From positions 248,001 to 312,000 of the forward strand of contig WUQR01000139.1 of the NCBI GenBank assembly GCA_009889515.1: DNA of 64,000 nt. The letters run 5' to 3'. The notes beneath the pieces were generated by a model. It was not told where the DNA came from. It searched no databases and worked only from the letters and a program-made list of their open reading frames with translations. Source of the stretch: Nitrososphaerota archaeon (GTDB lineage Archaea; Thermoproteota; Nitrososphaeria_A; Caldarchaeales; Calditenuaceae). Of the stretch, positions 53,654 through 62,154 are shown in pieces (within the stretch, counting starts at the first letter, position 1; every line of letters begins with the position of its first letter). Made by a program: the position numbers and the translations under genes.

Positions 53654-54312
53654 TAGAGACTCCCACCTTCTCTCAAATATCTAACAACCTCAGCGTCGGT
53701 TACTTGTGAGAAATTTTCATAAAACTCTCCTACAGCGTAGAACTCCTCCTCCACATAGGGGCATACTATCTTGTCCACAAGTGGTCTGAGCCTAGAGGCG
53801 GCAGTAGTGGAGGCCACTGGCGCCGAGGCTATCAGTTTTGAAGGGTTCATCTTCTTTATTGACTGGACAGCCGCCAGCATTGTTGTGCCTGTGGCGAGGC
53901 CGTCGTCTATGATGGCTACAGCCTTCCCCGCCGGGTCTATGAACCCTCTGCCACCTCTATAACTCGCCGCCCGCCTCTGGAGTTCGGGAAGATGCTCAGA
54001 TGCCCTCTTCATTATCGTCTCTCGCGAAATCCCATAGAAGGCCGCCACCTCATTCTCCACCTCCACATCTCCAAACTCGGTGACTGCTGCGGCTGCCAGC
54101 TCGGGGTTTAAGGGGGCGCCAATCTTCTTCGCGACTATGACGTCGAGGGCGCAGCCAATCTTTCGAGCCACAACACCCGCAACCACGACCCCGCCCCGCG
54201 CAATACCATAGACCACTGAGCCTGGCCCCAGATAGTCCTTCAACTCCTCCGCAAGCCTCAAACCCGCATCGACCCTGTCGCGGAAAAGAACCCTCAAGCC
54301 CCGTCCACCCAT
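53650..54312 (-). CDS. Phosphoribosyltransferase
   Basis: A type I PRTase of 220 aa with the PRPP loop AIIDDGLATGTTMLAA, an N-terminal YGIARGGVVVAGVVA segment (the pyrophosphate-binding loop) and a C-terminal VPVAS-like VASTTAASRLRP. This form is found in the stand-alone archaeal and bacterial PRTases whose base is not known. Divergent from the CuA subunit gene. Confidence 0.85.
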   Translation of the reverse strand: MGGRGLRVLFRDRVDAGLRLAEELKDYLGPGSVVYGIARGGVVVAGVVARKIGCALDVIVAKKIGAPLNPELAAAAVTEFGDVEVENEVAAFYGISRETIMKRASEHLPELQRRAASYRGGRGFIDPAGKAVAIIDDGLATGTTMLAAVQSIKKMNPSKLIASAPVASTTAASRLRPLVDKIVCPYVEEEFYAVGEFYENFSQVTDAEVVRYLREGGSLY

Positions 54313-54453
54313 CCATATGGCGTAGGCAGCATTTACACATTTATGGGGGCTTGCTCTATTTCGTCCAAACCTTTAATATGTCCAGACTAAGATGGCTATT
54401 GACGAGAACTAAGATAATACTAATATAATGGCCCCTCAACAGGCTGTCCTGTA

Positions 54454-55008
54454 ATGCTGGGCACGGGATGGGGTGCAATACTCCTCCTGCTCTACCTAAC
54501 AGCGCCATTCCTAGTCATCTTCACACTATTACTGCTCCTCGCCTTCAGGAGGGGTAGGAGCTTGTCTGGTGCGGTTCTGGGCGAGAAGGCAGCTCGGGGG
54601 ATGGAGGTAGCTTGGCTGATGGGGGTTGGCATAGCTTGGGCAGTGATTAACTTGGTCAGCATACCTTGGATTCCATGGCTCCAGCCACTAGCAGCCACAC
54701 CGGGTCAGACACCCTCAGAGCCCGTGCAGGCCGTAAACGTTGAAGCCTTCATGTGGGGTTACACGATCGACACCTACGAGGTCAAGGCCGGGACTGTGAA
54801 GTTTGTGGCGAGGGCACATGACACCATCCACAGTCTAACAATTTACTCGCCGCGCGGGGAGATACTAGCTACTGTGATGCTGTTGCCTGGCATGAGGGAG
54901 GAACTGGTCCTAAATCTAGTGGAGCCGGGCGAGTATGTCATCAGGTGCTTGGAGTTCTGCGGGGACGGGCACTCGGCGATGCTATCAAAGTTCAAGGTGG
55001 TGGGTTAA
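54454..55008 (+). CDS. Heme-copper reductase subunit II with CuA site
   Basis: The electron-entry subunit. It has two N-terminal helices, then a cupredoxin domain. All CuA ligands can be seen: H126 (DTIHS), C165, E167 (backbone carbonyl), C169, H173 and M176 in RCLEFCGDGHSAM. Length is 184 aa. A TATA-like taatataat (about 54419-54428) lies about 28 bases before the ATG. It is followed after a one-base gap by the catalytic subunit gene. With the NOR-like features of that subunit, this could be part of a CuA-containing nitric oxide reductase (like NorY) rather than an oxidase. Confidence 0.88.
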   Translation: MLGTGWGAILLLLYLTAPFLVIFTLLLLLAFRRGRSLSGAVLGEKAARGMEVAWLMGVGIAWAVINLVSIPWIPWLQPLAATPGQTPSEPVQAVNVEAFMWGYTIDTYEVKAGTVKFVARAHDTIHSLTIYSPRGEILATVMLLPGMREELVLNLVEPGEYVIRCLEFCGDGHSAMLSKFKVVG

Positions 55009-55009
55009 G

Positions 55010-56506
55010 ATGGCCTCGCAAATCAGGCTTGAGGACCTGACATATTATCCGAGACTGATGATTCTCTCCTCGATTGCCTGGTTCTTCGCTGGTGGAGCCG
55101 CAGGACTTGCAATGGTGCTCGCTCATCTAACAGGCGCTCTAAGAATAGCGGACTACAACATGCTCCTCACATTCCACGGAGTTGTGATGCCTTTCGGAGG
55201 ACTTTTCCAGCTCATGATGGGCCTATCCCTACTGAGGGTAGGATTCTGCTACGGTAAATCTGTAAAGGGGCCTCTCGTGAAAGCTTCATACTTCACCCTT
55301 AACGTTGGGCTTCTTCTAATACTCGCAGCAATATTCGTCTTCGGAGTAAGGACAAGCTATACGTTAATGTTCCCTCTTCCCGCTTCAGGTGCATTGAAGG
55401 GGCTCTGGTCCCTCGAGGGCCTCACTATATTTGTTTGGGGCATAATCCTAGTCCTTGCCGTTATCATTACATTATATCCTGCGTCGCTCGCGAGACTAAT
55501 GTTCGGTGGAAAGACCCAGGAAGCCTTCGTGCTAGAGCGGTTCGTGGGAACCCTCAATCCCGCGGGTATGGCGGGTATGCTCCCCTACATATTCATCATC
55601 CCCCCACTCGGCACCGCAATCGCCATTGGAGCAGTAACAATAGGACTCGCGCTCCTCGGCGCAATCCCCCTAAGCTCGGCGGGCTGGGTCTTACACCCCC
55701 TAAACTTCAACTATCCCTTCTGGATCTGGGCTCACAACTTGATGGAGGCGATGGGTATAATGGCGATAGGGACTGTCTATTGGCTAATCCCGCGGTATAC
55801 CGCGGTATTGAGAAGCTCTGAAGTTGTGGAGCCGAGGCTCTACAGTGAGAAGCTGGGAATCTTCGCAATAGTTTTCTACTCAACCGCGGCGGTAATAGCT
55901 TTTCCACACCACCTCTTCACCATGCCCACGTCACAGCCGGCAGGGCTTAGCTACACGGGCCAGATAGCCAGCTGGTTGACAGGCTTTGGGGCGGCCTTTT
56001 CCGTCTTTAACGTCCTTGCAACTGCGTATGCCTTTGGTCTGAGGCTCACTCCGGCCTCCCTAGCGGCCATGCTCGGTTTTGCCGTCTACATAGTCGATGG
56101 CTTCCTCGCGATGCAGCTGGGGACAATTGGCTGGGCCTACAGGCTCCACGGAACCTATGCGGTAACCGCCCACTTAATGACAATACTCCTCGCAGTATCC
56201 CTGATCTGGATAGGCGCCCTCTACCACAGCTACAGGCTCCTCTTTGGAACAGAAGTGAACAAGAAGCTGGCATACATCCACATAATATTGACGGCTGTGG
56301 CGGCGCTAGGCCTATTCTACTTCATGGCCTTCATGGGAGGTGCGGGAACACCCAGAAGAGCATACCCACTCCCAATACCCAGCGATACTGGTGTATTGGG
56401 CCTTGTAGGCTTCGGGGTACTCCTCGCAGCGGCTCAGGCCATATTCCTAGCCCAGCTCTTCAAGTCCCTGAGTAAGCCACATCACTACATAAGTGATACG
56501 GTCTAA
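55010..56506 (+). CDS. Heme-copper reductase subunit I, probable NO reductase type
   Basis: A 12-helix protein (498 aa) of the heme-copper superfamily closest to B-type (ba3-like) enzymes. H56 (FHGVVMPF) is a low-spin heme ligand. CuB ligands are H242, H300 and H301 (FPHHLFTMP). H388 (TAHLM) should bind the active-site heme. At the place of the cross-linked Tyr (HPxxY) there is E246 (AHNLMEAMG), as in nitric oxide reductases with HxxxE. The second low-spin heme ligand (HFH form) is M390. It could instead be a degenerate oxidase. The start is ATG 55010, one base after the subunit II stop. Confidence 0.85.
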   Translation: MASQIRLEDLTYYPRLMILSSIAWFFAGGAAGLAMVLAHLTGALRIADYNMLLTFHGVVMPFGGLFQLMMGLSLLRVGFCYGKSVKGPLVKASYFTLNVGLLLILAAIFVFGVRTSYTLMFPLPASGALKGLWSLEGLTIFVWGIILVLAVIITLYPASLARLMFGGKTQEAFVLERFVGTLNPAGMAGMLPYIFIIPPLGTAIAIGAVTIGLALLGAIPLSSAGWVLHPLNFNYPFWIWAHNLMEAMGIMAIGTVYWLIPRYTAVLRSSEVVEPRLYSEKLGIFAIVFYSTAAVIAFPHHLFTMPTSQPAGLSYTGQIASWLTGFGAAFSVFNVLATAYAFGLRLTPASLAAMLGFAVYIVDGFLAMQLGTIGWAYRLHGTYAVTAHLMTILLAVSLIWIGALYHSYRLLFGTEVNKKLAYIHIILTAVAALGLFYFMAFMGGAGTPRRAYPLPIPSDTGVLGLVGFGVLLAAAQAIFLAQLFKSLSKPHHYISDTV

Positions 56507-56513
56507 ACCCCCA

Positions 56514-57776
56514 CTATTCGCCCAGGCTATGCATCATATGGAGCGTCATTACTATGCTGCTCAGGTAGAGGGCCGAGGCCGCTATCGTTGCTAGTGGCAC
56601 GCCCGGCGACCCTGCTAGAAACCATGCAATCCTCAGCACGTTGCCAGAGTTGAGAAGGGCTGCAGGATAGAGTGTGAGACCAGTGTAGGGCATTCTCGCC
56701 GACATGAGGCCGGGCATCAGGATTGGCGCGTATGCGAGGATCATGTTGCCTACAAACCCGACGGCTAAGGAGTGTATGTATGCGTCTCTGAGGACATACC
56801 AGAATGGATGGGCCAGCAGCAGGCTGGCCGAGCCCACCGCCGCCAAGACACACCCTGCTAGGAGCCAGATTGAGGCAGCCCTATAGAGCGCCGAGAAGTA
56901 GAGGTACCTGACCCTGTCCCTCTCCCTCATCCTAGCATACTGCTCACCCGACTTGACCCGTCTGAGGGCGTCGACAGAAACCACCCAGACAACGGATGCC
57001 AGTAGGTATCCCAGGGATGCGGCCAGCTCCAGAGCCTCACTTCGGAGCGGCACAGCGGCAGAAGCCGCGGCGGAAGATGCGACATGAAGGGGCGTGAGAA
57101 GCCACCAAGCCCTCCTCCTCAACCTAATATCCACCCGGAAGTGGACCGTCTTTATCCCAACACCCATCACCATCCCAGCAGGCGTCCCAAGGAGGAGTAG
57201 CAACGGCAGACCGGGCCTGCCGAAGACGTGGCCACCATCGAGCTCCGCGAACATGGTTAGGGCTAGGGAGAGAGGCATAAGAATCATCGAGGACGATATT
57301 AGTGGGTCGGCTGCAGCCAGGGGGCCCGACGGCCTACCCAGCACCCTCACAGAGTAAAATGCCGCAGAGGAAGCGCCGGCCACTGAGGCCGCGTAGCTGA
57401 GGAGCCAGACAACAGTGCCCGGCTCAGCAAAGGCTGAGAGCAACACGCCTAAAGCTATAGCTATCGGTGAAGCGGCTCTGAGGCGGAGGTAGCTCGTGTG
57501 CTCCTCATTCCTGAAGCGCTGGACAAGGACCATAGCCACGGAGGCGATGAACACGTAGACGAATCCGAAGAGCATGAGTTTGGGGTGGGACAAGACTAGG
57601 GGTGTGAAGGGTAGGGCGCTCGAAAGCGAGAGAAGCCAAACCGCGCCCACAACAGCCCCCAGAACGCCGCTAACCGTCGCCAACGCCACACCCGGTATGA
57701 GTATGAGCCGGGCAGACCGGAGCCTCGCCTCCAAGACCGCCAACCAGACCTCAAGCGTCAAAATAAATCTCAGCAA
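56514..57776 (-). CDS. NnrS-like polytopic membrane protein
   Basis: A protein of 420 aa with about 12 helices. Histidines lie in SHPKLMLFGFVY (helix 2 region), KTVHFRVDIR and AYIHSLAVGFVGNMILAYAP; the last is like HALAVGAIG in NnrS, a heme- and copper-binding membrane protein linked to nitric oxide metabolism. The relation is by pattern and is not certain. The 3' end faces the heme-copper subunit I gene with 7 bases between, so a functional link is plausible. The TTG start is unsure. Confidence 0.55.
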   Translation of the reverse strand: MLRFILTLEVWLAVLEARLRSARLILIPGVALATVSGVLGAVVGAVWLLSLSSALPFTPLVLSHPKLMLFGFVYVFIASVAMVLVQRFRNEEHTSYLRLRAASPIAIALGVLLSAFAEPGTVVWLLSYAASVAGASSAAFYSVRVLGRPSGPLAAADPLISSSMILMPLSLALTMFAELDGGHVFGRPGLPLLLLLGTPAGMVMGVGIKTVHFRVDIRLRRRAWWLLTPLHVASSAAASAAVPLRSEALELAASLGYLLASVVWVVSVDALRRVKSGEQYARMRERDRVRYLYFSALYRAASIWLLAGCVLAAVGSASLLLAHPFWYVLRDAYIHSLAVGFVGNMILAYAPILMPGLMSARMPYTGLTLYPAALLNSGNVLRIAWFLAGSPGVPLATIAASALYLSSIVMTLHMMHSLGE

Positions 57777-57891
57777 TCCCTACACGATTCAACGCGTTCC
57801 ACGGAAATCTCAGCTAGGCATTGTTTAGCGTGGAAGAGTATGCCGGCTACTCTTATAAGCGCCTCTGCTCCTCTCACATAGAGGTGTCGCT

Positions 57892-59151
57892 ATGTGTGAC
57901 ATTCTCGTAGCAACACCGAGGGCGACTAGGGAGAAGGTAATGCTGTTCGCGAAAAACTCTGACAGGGATCCCAACGAGGCCCAAGTCTTGGAGCTCATCC
58001 CCCGGCAGAGGCATGAGGAGGGGGAGGTTAGGCTAACCTATGTAGAGTTCCCACAGGTGGGGGAGACTTATTCCATAATTGTCTCGCGCCCGTGGTGGAC
58101 CTGGGGTGCTGAGATGGGGGTGAACGAGTTCGGCCTAGCGGTGGGGAACACCGCCATCTTTTGTCGAGAGAAGCTACCTGGGAAGGGAATCCTCGGAATG
58201 GATATTGTGAGGCTGGCCTTGGAGCGTTCTAGAAACTCTGAAGAGGCTTTAAAACTCATAACAAATATAGTTGAGAATCAGGGCGGTAGTGGAAGCTACG
58301 AGCACAGGCTATTCTACAGCAACTCCTTCATAATCGCCGACCCGAGGGAGGCGTGGGTTTTGGAGACGGCAGGCAGACACTGGGCAGCCAAGAAGATCGA
58401 GAGTGTATACTCAATATCTAATGCGCTGACAATAGAGGATGAATGGGACCTAGCCTCCGACAGTGTCGAGAGCCTAGCGAGGAAGGGAGGCTTCAGCTTC
58501 GCCAGACACTTCTCAGACAGATTCTACACATACTTTGCCCATGGAAGGGATAGGCGAGCCTACACATACAGAAAGCTAAAGGAAAGGGAGGGCGACATAA
58601 CCCTCGAATACATGATGGATATAATGAGGTCCCACAGCTTCGAGCCCTACTCACCGAGTAGAGGCTCGATGAGGGATGTCTGTATGCACTATGGAGGCTT
58701 GACGAGGCCGAGCCAGACTGCCGCATCCCAAGTATCCGAACTCAGCGACACAAGCATCCACTGGTTCACCGGAACCTCGCTCCCATGCCTAAGCATCTTC
58801 AAGCCATTAACCTTTGAGACGGAGCTGCCACCCATGGGAGAGAAGCCCACCAACAAATACAACCCCAACAACTATTGGTGGAGTGTCGAGAGATTCCACC
58901 GCAAGTTCCAAGCCAACTACACCCACATACAACAGTTCTCACAGGAGAGGGACGACGTGCAGAGGATGGTGCTGGAGGCTGTCAAAGAATTTAGAGGAGG
59001 CGCCGACCTATCCACGCCGCTCAGACTAGCCTTTGAGAAGGAGAGGGAGCTGATAGAGAGGTGGGATAAATTGATAACCCCCACAAGACAGCCCTTCCTA
59101 TACAATATCCGGTGGCGGAAAGTTAACAAACAGGCCCAGATAGTGGTCTAG
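57892..59151 (+). CDS. Secernin-like C69 family peptidase
   Basis: An N-terminal nucleophile hydrolase (419 aa) in which Cys2 becomes the first residue: MCDILVATPRAT. Other features of the C69/secernin group are FAKNSDRDPNEAQVLE, WWTWGAEMGVNEFGLAVGN and IADPREAWVLETAGRHW. It is a predicted dipeptidase or acyl-amino amidase. A TATA-like cttataag (about 57851-57858) lies about 37 bases before the ATG. Confidence 0.88.
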   Translation: MCDILVATPRATREKVMLFAKNSDRDPNEAQVLELIPRQRHEEGEVRLTYVEFPQVGETYSIIVSRPWWTWGAEMGVNEFGLAVGNTAIFCREKLPGKGILGMDIVRLALERSRNSEEALKLITNIVENQGGSGSYEHRLFYSNSFIIADPREAWVLETAGRHWAAKKIESVYSISNALTIEDEWDLASDSVESLARKGGFSFARHFSDRFYTYFAHGRDRRAYTYRKLKEREGDITLEYMMDIMRSHSFEPYSPSRGSMRDVCMHYGGLTRPSQTAASQVSELSDTSIHWFTGTSLPCLSIFKPLTFETELPPMGEKPTNKYNPNNYWWSVERFHRKFQANYTHIQQFSQERDDVQRMVLEAVKEFRGGADLSTPLRLAFEKERELIERWDKLITPTRQPFLYNIRWRKVNKQAQIVV

Positions 59152-59222
59152 CCCCTAAACACCTCTCCCTTAAGATGGTGGAGAAAAGCCGGTACAGATG
59201 GTGCCACATGAACTGTGGCTTT

Positions 59223-60521
59223 TCAGTCGGGCCCTTCCTTGAGTTTCTCAGCCCTCTCCCTCATCAGCCTCCTCAACTCGCTGATATCCCTAGGTATAAC
59301 GAGTGCAAGCACCGTGAAGAAGATTCCACAGACAACCCATGTGGAGGCGGAGATGTAGAGTATTCCGAATCCTAGGCCGTATAGGTCGGCCAGATACCCA
59401 GCTATGAGCGGTGCTGTCGACGAGCCGGCAGACTCGAATATCGAGAGGAGAGAGAATGCGGAGCTCCTCGCCTCCGGCTGTGTCACGTCCGTGACTGATG
59501 CGGCCACGTTTGGACCGGCCATCGGCAGAATAAATGAGGTGACCGCTCCCAGAACTATGAACCCGTTGACATCTTCAACGGGCCACGTCAATGTGATGTA
59601 GATGGTCAGTGCGGACAGAAACACGACTACCGCACCCACTATTGCCCGTCCACGAGGTGTCTTTGAGAAAAGGGCGTCGCCAATAGCTCCTCCGGCGAAA
59701 TTACCGAGTATCATTATAACTAGCCAGATGAACATCGCATAGAGTGCCGTTATTTCATCGAACAGTCTCTCCCTCAACATATATGTGAAAATCCAGGCTT
59801 GGAGTGTTGTCCAAGGAAATACCCCGAAGAACCCCTGTAGGCTGAGGAATAGCATGGACGGCTTTTTCAGCGGGCCAAATATCTCCCTAAACCTTATCCT
59901 ATATAGCTCCTCCCTTATTCTCAGACCCGCTAGCTCAGGCTCCGAGCTTCCCCGCGGAACATCCTTTACAGCAAGGTATACAATTATTGCAGTCAATATA
60001 CCTAGACCCCCCGTAATCAGGAAAAGGAATCTCCAGCCATACGTGTAGCCTATCAGGACTCCAAGTATTGTCCCAACTAATGCGCCGGTTGCTCCCGTTG
60101 CTCCGATAAGCCCAAGGGGCTTACCCCTCTTCTTCGGTGGGAAGTAGTCGCCGATCAGACTCTCAATGCCGGATGGAGGTGTATTGTCTACCCCCGTCAA
60201 CGTCCTTGTTATAAAAAATTCTGTGAAGCTTCGTGGCAATGTATTAAGCCACGTGGTGAATCCCCATATGATGCCTGCGATGCTTATCAGGAGCCTCCTT
60301 GAATACCTGTCGAACAGATACCCCCAGACAGGGAAGAGAGACACAGACAAGACGGTGGTAGCTGTGATTAGCGCACCACCATAGACATAGGTGATCTGGA
60401 ACTCGTCCAAGATTTGGGGGAAGACGACCGAGATAACATAGATGTCGGCAACGTGGAGGGATTGGAAGAGGAATAAGATTATCGCTACAAACCAAGCATA
60501 TTTTAAAGAGTGTGGAGACAT
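59223..60521 (-). CDS. MFS transporter
   Basis: A 12-helix major facilitator protein (432 aa) with the loop GYLFDRYSRRLLIS after helix 2, RTLTGVDNTPPSG in helix 4, and FFPPKKRGKPLG-like YFPPKKRGKPLGLIGATG after it. The group contains sugar-phosphate and organic-acid carriers. Substrate unknown. A TATA-like cttatagg (about 60548-60555) precedes the start by about 30 bases. Confidence 0.85.
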   Translation of the reverse strand: MSPHSLKYAWFVAIILFLFQSLHVADIYVISVVFPQILDEFQITYVYGGALITATTVLSVSLFPVWGYLFDRYSRRLLISIAGIIWGFTTWLNTLPRSFTEFFITRTLTGVDNTPPSGIESLIGDYFPPKKRGKPLGLIGATGATGALVGTILGVLIGYTYGWRFLFLITGGLGILTAIIVYLAVKDVPRGSSEPELAGLRIREELYRIRFREIFGPLKKPSMLFLSLQGFFGVFPWTTLQAWIFTYMLRERLFDEITALYAMFIWLVIMILGNFAGGAIGDALFSKTPRGRAIVGAVVVFLSALTIYITLTWPVEDVNGFIVLGAVTSFILPMAGPNVAASVTDVTQPEARSSAFSLLSIFESAGSSTAPLIAGYLADLYGLGFGILYISASTWVVCGIFFTVLALVIPRDISELRRLMRERAEKLKEGPD

Positions 60522-60745
60522 GCGCGGCCATAAAGCGCCCCAAGTCCCCTATAAGACTTATCTCACAGCAATCAGCCAAAACCAATGGAGCAATAACATC
60601 CTTCGTGGACTGTTAGACAATATCACCTCTTAGCATATGTGATCCCACTATCATCTCCTCATGGACCTGAGCCTAGCGACCGTGCAGAAAACTCTCTAAA
60701 CAGGCGAGAAGCTGGTTTCAAGCTTGCGGAAAGGCTTACTGTCCA

Positions 60746-61056
60746 AAGGGGGCGTGCGGCCCATAGTCCTCCTTCTGTTTTAGGCGGGATTGGTCTTCTC
60801 GGCTCCACGCGGGCCTCGCCGGCGCGTCTCATTGGCCCGGCGCGCCTTTCCCCGTCAGGGTCGCCCGTTTCATCCATTCTCCACCACTTGTCGCCGCCTC
60901 GGGTTGGCGGGTCATACTCATCTGCGGTGGAGGGGTCTCGTTTCTGTGGCGTTGCCGCGGGTCTCCCCGCCCACCTCGCGGTGGCTGACTGCACCGGTTG
61001 GGGGGGAGGAACTTCCTCGGGAGTGCCCCGTGGCCCGCCCAGCCGCTCGCCCCCAA
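60746..61056 (-). ncRNA. rnpB: RNase P RNA
   Basis: The catalytic RNA of tRNA 5' maturation, about 310 nt. On the minus strand the 5' end gggggcg (61054-61048) pairs with cgccccc (60754-60748), forming P1. Inside are the conserved patches gaggaagttcctcc (CR-I region), cacagaaacgagacc (CR-II/III region), gatgaaacgggc, and acagaaggaggactatgg (CR-V region). The GC-rich stretch has no credible protein. A TATA box (61079-61086) lies about 26 bases before the 5' end. Its ends are set by the P1 helix and may shift by a few bases. Confidence 0.88.
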
Positions 61057-61078
61057 CTAATAGGATGGTTGGGGGAGG

Positions 61079-61086
61079 GTTTATCC
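61079..61086 (-). promoter_or_regulatory. TATA box of the RNase P RNA
   Basis: The minus-strand sequence gataaacc is centred about 26 bases before the RNA 5' end. It overlaps the stop codon (61081-61083) of the upstream xdhC-like gene. Confidence 0.6.
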
Positions 61087-62010
61087 CTTGTCCTTGAGGG
61101 TGGCGGCGGGGACGTCGCAGGACAGCCCTCTTAGAGATATTGATGTCCTAGCCTCTTGGGTTGTTTGGGGCTGGGCTGCGGTCTCGGCCTTCCTAGCCAC
61201 AGGTACGCCCCTGATTCTAGCCACGGCCTCGGCCATTATTGATAGAGCAATCTCCGCCGGCATCTTCGCGCCTATATCGATACCCGCGGGCGTGCTTATC
61301 CTTGCTATGAACTCTTCAGGCACTCCCCTCTCTCTGAGAAGCTCTAGGTTCCGCAGAGCCCTCTTCCTACTGGCCATAAGCCCCAAGTAGATGGGTGTCT
61401 TATCCGAGATGGCTTCAAGAACCTTAACATCCCTCTCTCCCTTAGTCAAGACCACGACACAGTCCCGGGGCCCTATATCGAGCTTGGAGAGGTCGAAGTC
61501 TATATCCGATATCAACTTGTCAGGCTCAGCCTCCAGCATAGGCATAGGGTCTATGACCCAGACCTCAAAGCCAAGGATCTTCCCAAACCTTACCAAGGCT
61601 TCCTCCACGTCGTCCTTCCCTCCCTGTCCTATGATGAATAGGCGCCTCGCCGGTGTGATGGGGTCTACGAAAATCTCCATAGTACCGCCGCAGAAGGTCT
61701 CGACAAATATCTCATCCCTGCTCCCCGATGTGGCCATGCCCTTTACCGCCTCCTCCGTGCTCTCGAGATGCACTTTAACCAACCTGGGCTCCTCCTCCCT
61801 TATACACTCTAGCGCTATAGAGATGATGGGGCCTTCCGGACAGACTCCCCCCAGAGTCCCATAGACGATCTCTCCCCGATCGTCAACAACCATTTTAAAC
61901 CCGGGCTTCCCTAGACTTGAGCCGGAAACCCGGACGACAGTAGCTACAGCGTAAGGGCGTCTCTCAGCCTCCAGCTTAGCAATTGCCTCAGCCAGAGACT
62001 TGTATGGCAT
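61081..62010 (-). CDS. XdhC/CoxI family protein
   Basis: A protein of 309 aa of the XdhC family, which handles the molybdenum cofactor for xanthine dehydrogenase-like enzymes. The N-terminal part shows YAVATVVRVSGSSLGKPGFKMVV and GTLGGVCPEG; the C-terminal Rossmann part shows LFIIGQGGKDDVEEALVRFG and YLGLMASRKRALRNLELL, then TPAGIDIGAKMPAEIALSIMAEAVA. No molybdoenzyme gene is visible nearby. The ATG at 62010 follows a TATA box (about 62037-62047); the longer frame to 62085 would include that box. Confidence 0.85.
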   Translation of the reverse strand: MPYKSLAEAIAKLEAERRPYAVATVVRVSGSSLGKPGFKMVVDDRGEIVYGTLGGVCPEGPIISIALECIREEEPRLVKVHLESTEEAVKGMATSGSRDEIFVETFCGGTMEIFVDPITPARRLFIIGQGGKDDVEEALVRFGKILGFEVWVIDPMPMLEAEPDKLISDIDFDLSKLDIGPRDCVVVLTKGERDVKVLEAISDKTPIYLGLMASRKRALRNLELLRERGVPEEFIARISTPAGIDIGAKMPAEIALSIMAEAVARIRGVPVARKAETAAQPQTTQEARTSISLRGLSCDVPAATLKDKG

Positions 62011-62154
62011 CTTTATCCATCCTCTAAAAAAGCCCGCGATATATATGAATTCCAGCCTCACAACAATTGTGTAGGGCCTTGACACATAGCCCTTTCACCG
62101 GTTAATTTCGGTGGATAAAGGTTATTTATCAGTAGATGCACTCGATTCCAGAAG

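Noticed and set aside
60639-61134. Several open frames of 75-150 codons in the GC-rich stretch.
   Set aside because: They overlap the RNase P RNA, have low-complexity Arg/Pro/Gly composition and no domain.
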